The notes: a model not told the origin generated them from the sequence alone. A DNA stretch of 64,000 nucleotides from Eupeodes corollae (GCF_945859685.1 NC_079147.1:87970315-88034314); one strand, 5' to 3'; positions 48,539-60,995 are shown, counted from the first letter of the stretch. Translations and numbers: made by a program.

Positions 48539-50096
48539 ATAAATTCTTTATTTTTTCATCACAAAGTTTAAAAATTTGTATACTTAAGAATAGGGACATG
48601 GCAGTACTGCCGTCTGCCTGAGATGACATTTCATATATGATTAAAAAATAAAAGAAATTATAAAAAAGCAAAAATTTTAAAATATAAAAAATAAATAAAT
48701 AGCAAAAGATATGAAGAAATATATTTATATAAAACAATGATATCAATTTTAACGTGATTTGAAACACAAAAGAAATAATATCAAATTTTGTATGATCAGC
48801 AACAAAGCAATAAATTGTACTCTTAAACCACAGATAATAAATTTACTTGTAAGTTAAATGCGGACGAATTTCTAGATGGCACATTGCCGCTTTGTGTAAA
48901 GAATTCTCTCAAAACTTTGAATACATAAAGATGTCTTAGAGGCAATATGCGCGGATCACAAAAAAGGCCAGCTATGTCCGAATCTATTCCTACCGCATAT
49001 GATTCGTACGATATGTTTTTGAGCAACCAAGAGGGACTCAAAAATGTTCATGTATACTGTATTGCAGTTTTGAGTTAACAAGTCCGTAATAAATCATTGA
49101 CAAAACACTACGTAAACAGTAAGGTTTTGAAAGATACATCCTTCGAGTTACTAAAGTCAAGTAGGTTCTAACTGTTTCAATATGACACTTCCAGTTCAGT
49201 TTGTTGTCGATTTGTACCCCTAAATATTTAAATGAATCAACAGAATTAATTTTAAACAGGTTTTCGAGCAAAGATTAGAAGATTTGAAATTGTCTCTTCC
49301 ACAAAAATGTAGCGGTAAACTAAATTTTTACAATCGTATGAATGATAGGAAACTTTGTAGTTATCAAAAGTGTATCCTAATGTCTCAAAATGCATCATTT
49401 TAGTTTTTCCACTCATTATTAGTTTGTGAGCTGCAAACCAGATTCTGAGCATTTGAAGGAATAATAATGGCCCAAGAACAGATCCCTGTGGAACTTCATT
49501 CTTTATAAGAACCGATGTACTAAAAACTCCATTTACACGAACCTTTTGCTCTCTGCAGTGGATCCCCTAAACCTAGTGGATTTACCGGATCTACATCCAA
49601 ACTGGTCGGATGAAAAATGGCAATTTTTTTCTAAAAATGAAAGCATTTGCAATTTTATAAATTTTTCAAAAACTTTGAAAAGGTATGAAGTAACGAGATA
49701 GGTCTATAGTCTCTAATATTTTTTTATTGTCTTTTTTAAATAGTGGAATTACTTCAGCACATTTTAACAACTTCAGAAATATACCACTCTCAACGCTAAT
49801 ATTAAAAACAAAACTGAAAATATCAACAATTTCCCATGCAATTCCTTTTAAAAATTTTCCAGATATACCATCACTGGTGCAAAAATTGATATTTTTCAGG
49901 CGACTTATCATTTTAAAAAGCTCTGCGGGCGTGATAGCTTGTAAGCAAAAGATATTTACTTGCATTCTATCTTCTTTTAAGTTTGATAAAATATAACAAT
50001 TGCAACTGTTTGTTAATTGGAAAAGATGGTTTAAAGCTATCCGAAATATTAACAAAAAAATCGTTAAAACTATTAGCTATTTCACTGTTATCATTA
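48528..50096 (-). mobile_element. Jockey/CR1-like non-LTR retrotransposon
   Basis: Minus strand. Its 3' end meets the Gypsy integrase at 48528 and carries an (ATCT)n tail (TAGATAGATAGATA on the plus strand) after 'ttctttattttttc', an AATAAA-like signal. The C-terminal RT region has FKYLGVQIDNKLNWKCHIE (49150-49235). The N-terminal RT part at 49666-50055 has ISGKFLKGIAWEIVDI and FKKDN. The middle with the catalytic FADD block is not seen. The copy is deleted and frameshifted. Confidence 0.75.
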
Positions 50097-52330
50097 TCTT
50101 ACTTACTCACTTACTTAGGGTGGTACTACTGTCCTGTGTCAACTAGAGTCTCACCCAACAACTTTCTCCATCTAGCTCCGAGTTAGACCAGTTTTGCACC
50201 TAGGTGGAGGAAGTCGTTAACTATCTCAAAGTTACGTCTGTCAATGGTGACGTCTTGACCAAGACGTTCGATTTTGTAGGTCCTTTCTCGATGACAGCCT
50301 GTTCTTTGTTTTGCAATCATTAACCCATTTTTGCCGCCTCTGCCTCAATACTTACAACAGCCCCATTGACACCACGCTGAGTTCTTCCGATTATGTCAAT
50401 GTCATCAGCATATGCTAGTAATTGGACAGACTTTTGAAAAATTGTGCCTCTAGTGTTGTGGTGGGAGCTCTGCACTATTCTTTCAAGAATCACATGACAG
50501 CGCATCAACTTGTCTAAAGCCTTTTTTGACATCGAAAGATTCTGTTAAGTTGTTTTCATCCTTTATGAAGCAGCACGAATTCTACATGGTCGTCCAGTAC
50601 AAAAATATACATGGCTCTCTCAATACAGCTCGTCCCGGTAGATGCTGTTATTTGCGGCCTTGAAATCGTTGAAAAGATGTTGGGTGTCTAATTGATGTTC
50701 TTGAGTTTTTTCCAGGATCTGCGTAATGTGAATATTTTATCAACTGTGGACTTTTCTGGTCTAAAACCACACTGATAAGAACGTTTCAGGTTGTTGACGA
50801 TGGGCTATAGACGTTCGCATAATACGGAAGAGAAGATTTTGTAAGCGATGTTAAATATTCTGATGCCTCTATATTTAATTATTGCAGTTTAGAGGTCTCC
50901 TTTTTTCACAATCGGGCAAACAGTACTAAAGTTCCATTCATCGGGCATGCTTTCTTCCGACTATATCTTATAGACAAGTTGGTCCATGCTCCTAAACAAA
51001 TTATCTCCAGCTGGATTGAAGAGCTTGGAGTTCAAGCCGTCTGTTCCAGCGGCTTTGTTGGAATTCAGCTTAGATATCGCAATCTCTACTTCGTCTAAGT
51101 AGGAAAGACGAGAGTTTATGGCTTTCGTCGTCTATGTCGAATTGATCATCCTGCCTGACAGCGGAATTCGGTTCGTTGTCACCGTTATACAGTCTGCAGA
51201 AGTAGTCCTTCCATATTCTCAGCATTGACTGCGATTCCACTATGATGTTTCCACTTTAGACTGTTCATAAAACTTTCGAACTTCATTCCTGCTTTCTACA
51301 CTCTCAACATCTTCGACCGCACGGTTCTCACGATCTTGGATTTTTCTTCTGAGAAGTCGGTGGTCCTCTTTCCTTTTCTGCTCGTAGAGCTCATAAGCAG
51401 CTCTCGTCCTTTTATGCAGTGCCGCTTTGCGTGCCTATTGTTTGGCTCCATTCGCCTGCTGACATTCCTCGTCAAACCAGAGTTTCCTTGTTGATGGTTG
51501 CTTGAAACCCAGCACGACAGAGGCGACGGCTTCTCTGATTGCATCTTGGCAATGTTGCAACTGGTTCTCGATACAATGTGTTGATGGCAGAGAGAACTTC
51601 GAAAGAGGTCACTTGTGATACGGTCGGACAAGAAGTTGGCTATTTCTTGCGATTGTAGCTTTTTGATGTTGTATCTTCTCCCAGCATCTCCCTGTTTAGC
51701 CTTGGGTCTGGAAACCCGAAATGCTACTTTGGCTACAATGAGGTAGTGGTCCTAGTCGGAGTTTTGACATTCATGATGAAGCTTGTCTTGATTGCAATAC
51801 GGTCAATCTGGTTGACGTTAGATTGATTTGGAAAACTCCAAGTTCTTTTGTGGATATTGAGATGATAAAAACACGTACTCTCGCAGCAAAATCGATGTCG
51901 TATAGGCTGTTTCTTCCGATAATTCTCTTCAGAACAATAGCCAAATTAAACCTTCATGCGGATGGTCATGACTAGTTAATACACCTATAGCTCAAGACTT
52001 GTTGCCTAAATATGGCTCTAATAACAAAGCCGCGTCCAAATAAAAGTTGTTGGTTTTCTCGGTAGCAGTGACCATAGTAAATATCGCAGTTTTGTATTAT
52101 CTTTTTGCCCGACCCCGTCTGACTTATAGCAGCCTAAGGCCCGCTTATTCTACGGTTGCACGTGGTCCATTAAGGGACCTAACATTGTCAACACTAAATC
52201 CGCCCTTATACGAGGGTTGTTGTTTCTTCGCAAGTGAATTTTTTTAAGTGGTCAGATAGTGAAACACGAAATTCAACTTGAAGCACCAGGTCCTTGATTT
52301 AACTCAAACGGCGAGAGCCGATATAACCAC
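50097..52330 (-). mobile_element. RTE-like non-LTR retrotransposon, long decayed copy
   Basis: Minus strand. A 'cttacttactcacttactta' tail at 50098-50117 marks the 3' end. YADDIDIIGRTQRG lies at about 50375-50416, and the RT and linker follow to 51640. Endonuclease remains lie at 51640-52090, and a GC-rich leader remnant ('cggcgagagccg') near 52310 parallels the one at 23185. It resembles the copy at 20935 more closely than the one at 6438, including the diverged 3' end, which suggests a second subfamily. Confidence 0.8.
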
Positions 52331-53310
52331 TCCTTATAGGCCTAGGCTTCGAATGTGTCGTCATAGCCCTAAAAGGTGTTTATTAAGTCGTTTAAACTAA
52401 CTGCAACTGTAGACGATACTGCCGCCACCTAAATGTTTGATTTCAAAATCTATTTTTGTTAACGAAATTTTAAGTCGAAAATCAATTCTACCGATTTTAG
52501 CAGCATTTCTAAAAAAAATTATTTCTTTTATAAACAAATGCAAATTGGATGAAAGAAATTAATATGAATTCAATATCTTCTACGGTTCACGAGATATCGA
52601 CCCAAACATCAATTTTTACCGAATTAGCGTACTATTTTTTGTAGATTTTATTTTTTTTTATAAAAAAATTGACTGTTGAATTTTAATATAAAATTTACTG
52701 AATGTTGAAAATTATATTTTCTGTGAGTAAAATTAGTCTGAAGCCAATATTTTTAATTTTAAAAAAGATATTTGAGTTGAAAATCAATTTTAAACTGTTA
52801 GTTTGATTTTTCTCAGCATTTTTAGAATGCTGAAAACAATGTTTCTCATAACATAAAATTACTTTAAAGCCAATATCTCAAAATTTTAAAAAGATATTTA
52901 AGCCAAAAATCAATGTATACCAACTTTTGTTGATTTTTTTTTGTAAAAAAGCTGTAAATTCGATTTTCTCAACATTTTACTGAATATTGACAATAATATT
53001 TTTTAAAAGACAAAATTATTTTGAAGTCAATATCTCAAAGTTTTGAAATTAAATTTTTAGCAACTTTTGTTAATTTATTTTTAGGTTTTTTTTAAACTAT
53101 CCATTCGATGTTACGCAAAAATTTAACCCGATGTTGAAAACGATGTTTTTTGATGCAAAAAATTGCTTTGGAGATAAAATCATTTTTTGTTCGTATAATT
53201 TTTGAGGTGACAAATATTTGTTTTCAGTTTTTTTTTGATTTATGAAAAACAGTTAATTGGATTTTTTTTCAAAAATATATTTGTTTGGGATCAAGTTACA
53301 ATATATATAA

Positions 53311-53635
53311 TGTTGTAATAAACTATCCGGGAATGTTGTTCAAAATTAATAAATACTTAATTAAGTTGCTGTAAACAGAGTTTATTTATTGTTCTTGTTT
53401 TTTAATTTACAATTTTTTATTTACTTGTAAATACAGAAACGACATTTAAAGTTTTTATTTAATTTAACTATTAATATTCCCTCTCTACAAAAACACGTTT
53501 TAGTTTTCTTTGGCAAATCTTATTTGATTTTGTTTACATTTTAATAAATTTGACAGAAGAGAGTTTGGTTGCTTTCATTTCTTAACTAGGGTTTCGGATA
53601 AAATATTATATTAAAGATAATACATTTTCCTTACA
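53311..53635 (-). repeat. 3' LTR of the 4.57-kb Gypsy element
   Basis: 325 bp. On the plus strand it runs from TGTTGTAATAAAC to TTTTCCTTACA, with TG...CA ends on both strands. It aligns end to end with 57545-57880. Confidence 0.93.
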
Positions 53636-53646
53636 TTTCCCCCTCC
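53636..53646 (-). promoter_or_regulatory. Polypurine tract
   Basis: On the minus strand GGAGGGGGAAA lies directly against the 3' LTR (TGTAAGG). This is the plus-strand primer position for reverse transcription. Confidence 0.85.
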
Positions 53647-53754
53647 AGGGTAGAAAATAATCATAAGATCAATTAATTTTATACAATTATATTATTAACT
53701 ATTGTTTTTTTATTAGTTATTCTTCATGTTTCCTTTTATTTTTCGTATTAAATT

Positions 53755-54880
53755 CTAATTTTCTAACCTCGGAATAAAATTTGTTATATGAAACAAGTTT
53801 GATTCAGATTTTGTATGTCCTGTATCTATTCTAAAAAATAAATTTGATATTTTTTCTATGATTTTGTATGGTCCAATTTTAAGTTCATCCATTTTCTTTT
53901 TATTTAATTTATTTCCATTTTCAACGTAAACCAGGTCTCCCACGTTGAACTTATAATCTTTTCTGCTTTTATCGAATTGCTTTTTGTTGTAATTATGAGA
54001 CTTAATTGTTCTTTCCAGTGCAATTTTTCTATCATGGTTTAAATAATTATAGTTGTATATTGGAGCATTATACATGTTTGTACATTCATGGGCTATAGAA
54101 CTCCAGGCTGATGTTTTTTTTTTTTCATTTATTTTACATCTTATTTTATTCACTAAGGTCTGGTTTAGTCGTTCATTTATACCATTCGAAAATGGTGCAT
54201 TTACTGCAGTAAATATAATTGGTATTTTTTTCTCTTGCAGAAACTTTTTAAAATCTTTTGAATTTATACCTGGATATTGATCTGTTAAAATCATGCCAAT
54301 TTCGTTGTAGTCGGTTACTTTCTTAATAAGTCTTATAAAATCATTTGAATTTTGATTTTTCGATGTCAAAATATATGCATACCTCGGAAAATAATCAACA
54401 AAAAGGTGTTAGTACTTCTTATTGGACCGTAATCCGCCGAAACCACCTATTGTATCAATTTCGAACGGTCTAGTCGCAGGTCCGAAGTGATGCATCAAAC
54501 CGAATTTATCCTGTCCCCTTGACTTATTTTTGATGCATATCTCACATTCCTTACATATTTTCCTTATATTCAATCTTAAATTCTTTGCTGTATAAAAAGG
54601 CTTTATTTTGTTCTGCATTTGTTGTATTCCTATATGACAGTAATGTTCATGTATTTTTTTAATAAGCTCAACACTTAAGTCTTCGGACTTCTTTTTTTTA
54701 ACTTTCTTGTAGTATACATTATTTTTCCGTATTAGTGTGTTTCTTTTGTTTCTTAAATCTTCATTTTTTTCTTCATCCATCAGAATATTTTCAAGGCTTA
54801 CAAAATTTAGAATTTTCAATTGTTCTTCTTGATTTTCAGTTGAATCTAACACTGGGTTTCTGCTAAGGCATTCAGCTTCT
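53755..54880 (-). pseudogene. Integrase region of the 4.57-kb Gypsy element
   Basis: The HHCC zinc domain (HEHYCHIGIQQMQNK, then CKECEICIKNK) lies at about 54500-54660. The core follows with DQYPGINSKDFKKFLQ, FTAVNAPFSNGINERLNQT carrying the last catalytic Glu region, and a C-terminal GPYKIIEKI motif (GPY/F module) before the stop at 53755. A frameshift at 54370-54409 falls inside the core before its second catalytic Asp. Confidence 0.85.
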
Positions 54881-55774
54881 TGGTTGTATTTTCCTGGAGC
54901 ATATAACACTTCAAAATCGTATTGCGATAGATAGTAAGTTAAGTTGCCTAATTCTTCATCTGTTCTTGCCTTAGTATTCATCTTTTCAAGCGGTTTATGA
55001 TCAGAAAATACAGTAAATTTTCGACCAATGAGCCAGTGCTGCCAATACTTTACTGCTTTTTTAATTGCCAAACATTCTAAATATATTGCTTTTTTTCTTT
55101 TTCCCAAAAACTGTCGAAAGTTTTTTTGTGTTTTGGGAACAAGAAAATTTCTTATTGATATTAAATAATCTTTTACATTACATATTGAATTATTTTTTAA
55201 TATATGCCCTAAATATTTCACAGAATCAGATGCAAAAGTACATTTAGATAGTTTTAATCGGAATTCTTCTTTCATAATTGCATTCAATTATTGTGTTAAA
55301 TGTAATATATGTTCAGGAAAAGATTCAGAAAAAATAAAAATGTCATTAATATAGTTTAACGTAAAATCTGCAAGCTTATGTTTTCGTATTATATTACTCA
55401 GAATTCTTTGGAAAATTGCTGGTGATGTCTTTAATCCAAAAGGTAAACAGGTCCACTGAAAATGTCCTTCAGGTGTCACAAAGGCAGTCTATCTTCAATG
55501 CGCAGAGGAATTTACCAAAATGCAGAATTTATGTCCAATGTTGAAAAAAATTTACAATTTCTTGTTTTCACCATCAAGTCCTCAATCAGAGGTTGTAATT
55601 GCAGGATTACAGTTTTGTTTAAGTCCTGAAAGTCTATACAGTGTCTTGATTTCTTATTTTCTTCTTTTTTATAGGCAAGTGTCACTGGAGCAGCAAACGG
55701 TCTATATGACTCCTCGATCAAGTTTTGCATTAACAGCTTTGAAATTTGTTCTTCTATCTCCTTCTTATCATTGA
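54881..55774 (-). pseudogene. RT and RNase H region of the 4.57-kb Gypsy element
   Basis: The RT shows EESYRPFAAPVTLAYKK and FFSTLDINSAFW (55512-55730), then WTCLPFGLKTSPAIFQRIL and NYINDIFIFSES (55288-55479). The catalytic YxDD is YIND here, so the first Asp is Asn. RNase H follows with CLAIKKAVKYWQHWL and FSDHKPLEK (about 54960-55080), but its N-terminal part, with the first catalytic Asp, seems deleted near 55090. Frame changes at about 55480-55510 and 55288. Confidence 0.85.
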
Positions 55775-56269
55775 TTGTGCATTTGTAAGGCCTCTTACAG
55801 CAAAATTTGTCAATTGTTAGTCAATACGTGCTTCATAATCTTTAACTTGGACTACGTCATATTTATCTTTAGCAAAAATTGATTTCTATTTTTCGATTAA
55901 TTCATATATTTCTGATTTCTGTTTATAAGGTGTATTCAAATGTTCATTAAAATTAACACAGTTTGTATTTTTAGTTTCAATATCAGCATGTTTTTTTTTT
56001 TAAAGTGACTCTTGTTTAATTTCTAATTTTTCATTTTGAGTTAGTTTAAATTTCTGTATCAGGTCTAGTCCAATAAGAAAATCGTATTTAAAATTTTCTT
56101 TGTTAATTACAAATACATCAACTTCTTTTGTGATTTAAAAATTTTAATTTTCATATTCACCATTCAATTTGTTTTTTTTTTTTAACACCATTAATTGTTA
56201 TCAAATCTGTACCGTTCGTAGTTCTTGTTTTTTTTTTTTGCGATTTGAATTTTATTAACCTTGAATTAA

Positions 56270-56310
56270 TTTAGGAGACATTTGAACCGGAATCATATAA
56301 TATATATGTT
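56270..56310 (-). pseudogene. Aspartic protease active site (Gypsy pol)
   Basis: On the minus strand a short stretch encodes YDSGSNVS, the DSG active site of the retroelement protease, followed at once by a stop codon. Surrounding frames are broken. Confidence 0.55.
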
Positions 56311-56439
56311 ATTTAAAACAAGTTTGACTTTAATTATTGGTGTAACTATTAGTTTTTTTGATCTTCATCATTCAACTCTAACTTTAATTCAGAATTGTTA
56401 ACACATTTTATATTATCGTTTTTATCATTTTGTTTTATT

Positions 56440-57404
56440 TTAAACAAACATGAAGATTCAGCATGAAATCTAACACCTTTATTTAATTTTTCGCAAATCC
56501 TGCATGATTTCTTGTTATCGTTTGTTTTAGTTATATAACTGTTGGCTTTTTCTTATCGAAAGTTTTATTTTTTACCATATGTTCCAGACTTCTGAATCTA
56601 TTAAAAATATCTTTTGTTTCATTTAAATTTTTTCTATCAATTTTATCATATATATAACTTATTAGCCCTACCGCAATGAGATCAATTAAAGTTCGTTTAT
56701 CTACTGTCTATTTAATTTCTAATAATAATTTTTCTTTTTTTACAGCGTATTCTAACAATGAACCTACTTTGTATTTAAATTCCATTGCATATCTTATTGG
56801 TGTCCACCCTACGTCGGTATAAGTTTCACAAAACTCATCTTTCCATTGTTTCCATTGCGACGACAGTGTATGCTTCAACAACATTGAACTGTACCAATCT
56901 ATACAGGATTTTTCCAAAAATAATCGAAAAATCTCAATCTTTTCTTCATCTTTTTGTATATCGAAACGTCTACATTCGGTTTCAAAAATCTCCACTCCAT
57001 CCATTGAATTACATTCGAGTTTTTTCCAGAGAATTTTTCGATCATAAATTTGTCCGATTTTTTCTTAAATTGTTTTGCTTTGGTATCTCGATTGAACTTT
57101 CATTTGTTTTTTGATTCTTTATTACAGACATTTTTTCCAAAATTTTTGTCAAGGATTCTTCTAATGTACCGATTCCCGATGAACCAGGTGGAACTTCATT
57201 TTGAAATTCCTTTAAGAAAACATTGTTAAATTGAACATTATCATCTTCATCAACATAGGCTTCTTTTAATTCTTTTGTTAAAGAAATCCAGACTATTCTT
57301 TTTTGGTGTCTTCTTTGTAATGAACTGTTCACTTTTTTGCAAGTTTCAGTCTCTAGTAGTGTGTGACATCCGACCGGCTGGAATTGTTCTGGGATCTTGA
57401 ACAT
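56440..57404 (-). pseudogene. Gag region of the 4.57-kb Gypsy element
   Basis: Two open pieces (57042-57404 and 56708-57004) carry a capsid-like stretch, including KIEIFRLFLEKSCIDWYSS and a QWKQWKDEFCETY block typical of Gypsy capsids. Near 56450-56510 a CRICEK...FHAESSC pattern resembles a zinc knuckle with an unusually long gap between the second Cys and the His. A frame change near 57005-57040 separates the first two pieces. Confidence 0.7.
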
Positions 57405-57544
57405 TCTTCCATCAGTCGTGGTTAAAGAATTTAATGTTAGATATTACATTTGTTTTCCCATCTTCGGAACTTTTGAATATAAACTCAAATTTTAATTTTT
57501 CCATTTTGCAAAGGTTTGCCAATAACAAAATTGTCGTTTTATAA

Positions 57545-57880
57545 TGTTGTAGTAAACTATCCGGGAATGTTGTTCAAAATTAATAAAAACTTAATTAAGT
57601 TGCTGTAAATACAGAGTTTATTTATTGTTCTTGTTTTTTAATTTACAATTTTGTATTTACCTGTAAATACAGAAACAACATTTAAAGTTTTTATTTAATT
57701 TAACTATTAGGTAATATTCAGTCTCTACAAAAACACGTTTTAGTTTTCTTAGACAACTCTTATTTGATTTTTTTTACATTTTAATAAATTTGACATAAGA
57801 GAGTATTGTTGCTTTCATTTCTTAACTATGGTTCGGATTCGGATAAAATATTATATTAAAGATAATATATTTTCTTTACA
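57545..57880 (-). repeat. 5' LTR of the 4.57-kb Gypsy element
   Basis: 336 bp, from TGTTGTAGTAAAC to TTTTCTTTACA on the plus strand. It is longer than its partner partly because of a tandem TTCGGA near 57832. Confidence 0.93.
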
Positions 57881-58222
57881 TATATAATAAAAAATTGTAT
57901 TCAAGCATCTGGCGTTATTTTTTCGTGAGGTATTGGTTAACAAAATGTTAACTTTTTTTTTAAATTGCTATGTTAAAAACACCAGCCACTCAATTTTTTT
58001 GTGATCTTTCTGCATTTTCTGCATTATTTAAAATAACAGCATTTATTTGAAGTCTCTCTACCGGTTCTTGAGCTATGGACGACTACAAAAAACGTCGTAC
58101 GTACACACGCATGCATAGACATCTTTTATTTTGGCTCTAGGGACCTTAAAACGTAGAGAAATGTCAAAATGTTCAATTCGACAAATCGGACCGATTACAA
58201 TAACTTCCTATGGAAAGTTAAA

Positions 58223-60749
58223 AATTCCGAATGAGAAACTGAGAAACCTTTCAGAAATGTTCTACTAGCGTCCAGACCAAAAAAAATCCATTGGAAAAAT
58301 GTTTTTCTTTTACTGAAACGTTTCTTAAAAGTCTACACATCTTCACAAAAGATTTCAAAATTGTTTCTTCGGTCTGGACGAACCTTTAAGACCAAAGAAA
58401 TAAATTGACTTGAAACTTTTGTATCATTTATACTAAATGTTGTTTTTAATATATTTTATTAAGGATATAGTAAGGCGGAAAATTATCAATGTGTATTGTA
58501 TTCCATCTTTTTAATAATTGAATCATGTAACATAATTAATGTTCCAAAAATTGAAGACAATTCATCAAGGTTACCACCAAAAACAACAACTTTAAAAACA
58601 CGCAAGCAACTCAACCTTTGATTCATTAGCAACACTTTCATGATGTATGTGCAAACAACCATGCAAAAGGATGTCCTTATTTAATTGAGATATTCCATTC
58701 TTGTGTGTTAAAAAATGCAATAAGCGGAAGCTAAGTGCTATGTGCAGATACTTCTGGTACGTCCTGCTCTTGCATGTTTTAGTTCCGATCCTTCGTTTAT
58801 TTTTTTTCTTCATAAGTTACAACATCAAAACCTTTGTCGGTCTTGACAATAACACAAATGGCACTGTGGCACGGCATGTCCTTCTGTTTGTGCTTGTTTT
58901 TGCTTGGTCTGTATAAAGTGCACCTGCAGTAGCATCAACACTATTCCCTATGTTAGTTCTTAATTTGATTTTATTACAAAACCCAAACTTTGCTAACATC
59001 TGCAATTGCAATTCAATTAAAAGTTGCAGCATGCTATTTCCCATCTGGACTAAGAGAGCGAGTTCGCTTCTCGAAATTGTGGTGGCAGAGATTTAGAAAG
59101 ACCAATATACCAAAAGCGAGGGCGTTTTAGCGGGAGTGAGGGAATTTGTAAGCCCTCCGGCTTTTAGCGGTATCGCGAATCTATTTATACTCCTGAGGCG
59201 AATATGGTCATTGGGAGGTATTGGATTGGGATGGTGCTCCCCGCGGTGGCACTGATTTATAGAAACATAAACAATTCAACTGCTAAGTGATATATGTTGT
59301 ATTGTGGCCACTGCGCCGCCGATTGCATGTGGATCTACAGAAATAACGCTGGAGACGCAGCGACTACGACTACGGCGACCACCGACAAGGGGATGGATTA
59401 ATAAAAATCTCACCATGTTCGAGTTGATTTTCATAAAGCGGATTCTTCTCTAAATAAACTCATTCCACCAGAGGGGGTTGATAGGTATATTGCACTTTTA
59501 ATTGACAGTCTGTTTTGACGGAATTCAAGTCAGATGTGACAGTTTGAATTGAAATTGGAATAGGAGCTCCGTTGATTGTTTTAAATTTAAAAAATGTGGA
59601 CTTTATTAAATCGAGTGGAGAAGGTATCTTCAATATAAAATTCCTTCCTTATATGAACGTAGAGATTCAACAATTATAGAAAGCAATACTTTTTTGGCTT
59701 TAAGAGAAATATTTTGAAATCATTGGTTGATATATATTTTCACATATGAAGAGATTTTCGATATAAATTATTTTTTAATTGTTCTTTCATAATTAAAATT
59801 CAAATTCTTATTCATGCCTTTGGGGTTATGTTAGAAACGATAACGTTATTCTGTTGCATTGTACTATAATTGATTTCTAATTTGATTCGATTTATATATT
59901 TGGTTGATAATTCAAATAGAATATTATTATGTATACAAAGGAATTATAAAACCGTAAATAATCGTTTTGGATTATAGTTTTTGGGCTTTTGTTGAATGGT
60001 ATAATAATAATTTATGTCGATGCCAATTTAAACAATTAGAAGTTATTCGTTCGTAATCATTTGAATCAATTTTCCCTGAAATATAATTAGAATTTTATGA
60101 ATTTGATAAATATAATTATAAGCTGGTAAATAGATATCTACATATAAATAATGGTACATAAGTGAAGTACAAAGAAAACTGAATAATATTTCTATCAAAA
60201 TAAATTAATTTAGTTATGATTATCTACAGACTAAATTGACATTTCAGTTAAAATTTTAAAGTTTGAATTTTCTCGTATTTGATATGTGCAATATTGATTT
60301 TCTTAAAATATATCATAATTCAAATTTACAGGTTGCACCGCCAAGAAGTTTCCTTATTTTTTATAATGTATGGAATAACTTATCAATTTTTTAAAAATAA
60401 ACTAGATTTCTTAAGGATATTTTATGCAATTTATTTCATAGCAGGTTAAGAATGCATCGTCGATTAAATAACCAACCCGTCTAATACTCAAAAATTGCTG
60501 TGTTGAAGGCATATTTTATTGCATTGATCAGTATTTCAGGAGATATATTAGCCTTGATCTCGTAAATGGTCTTTAGCTCTCTGGTATTCAGTTTTTATTA
60601 ATATATTTTTTTAATAGACAAATACAAAAATATTTAAATTGAATACCGAAGATGAGACTATAAAATTGGGAAAATTCATTTAAAATAACAACAAAACAAA
60701 ACAATATTTATTTAAAATAAATACTTGACTTGTCTTGAGTTTATGATTT
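58223..60749. other. Intergenic DNA, nothing firmly identified
   Basis: Mostly AT-rich. A perfect 10-bp inverted repeat (CGTCCAGACC at 58269, GGTCTGGACG at 58371) brackets 92 bases. 59040-59410 is a distinct GC-richer block ('gcgggagtgagggaattt', 'cgactacgactacggcga') without a convincing reading frame. It could be a regulatory or conserved element. Confidence 0.35.
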
Positions 60750-60994
60750 TGTAGCGACAAGTACCAATAAAAAGAACGCACTACAAGAAACCTGTTAAAA
60801 CAAACACACCTACTGCAAGCTTTTGCAGCAGCTGTCATCAAAAAACACGTCTTTCCTTCTTCTTTCCCGAGACGTGGACACAAAAGGTTGCAGTGAGTGC
60901 ATCGTGAAATTAAAAATTATATTAAGTTTAAGTTAAGAGTTGTACAAACGATATTATTAATTAATAAAGTATTTTATCTTAGAACGACATAACA
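60750..60994 (+). repeat. Candidate 5' LTR of the CsRn1-type element
   Basis: The 3' border (CGACATAACA) is well placed, two bases ahead of the primer site. The proposed start, TGTAGCGACAAG, gives TGT...ACA ends and 245 bp. CCAATAAAAAG (60763) could be a promoter motif and AATAAA at 60963 a poly(A) signal. Without the 3' LTR the start is tentative. Confidence 0.5.
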
Positions 60995-60995
60995 T

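Larger units (their letters stand above)
53311..57880 (-). mobile_element. Complete Ty3/Gypsy LTR retrotransposon, 4.57 kb
   Basis: Minus strand, with two LTRs (57545-57880 is 5' and 53311-53635 is 3'), a polypurine tract next to the 3' LTR, and gag and pol between them. TATATAA stands on both outer sides (53304-53310 and 57881-57887), a possible 7-bp duplication, though the site is AT-rich. The LTRs differ at roughly 20 positions plus small indels by eye, about 6%, so this is not a recent insertion. No envelope frame is present. Frameshifts and a changed RT active site make it inactive. Confidence 0.92.
52425..58222 (+). repeat. 173-bp-unit interspersed repeat, copy 7, split by a Gypsy element
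   Basis: Plus orientation. Body units run from about 52425 to 53310 and the conserved 3' part runs from 57881 to 58222. The latter includes a GTAC/GCATGC stretch (58105-58120) and the terminal hairpin 'aacttcctatggaaagtt' at 58202-58219. The two halves fit together across the 4,570-bp Gypsy insertion, at the same AT-rich 'acaatatattatataa' site found in other copies. Confidence 0.85.

Noticed and set aside
53304..53310. A firm 7-bp target duplication for the 4.57-kb Gypsy element
   Set aside because: TATATAA matches on both sides, but Gypsy elements usually make 4-6 bp and the site is simple AT sequence, so it is reported only as possible.
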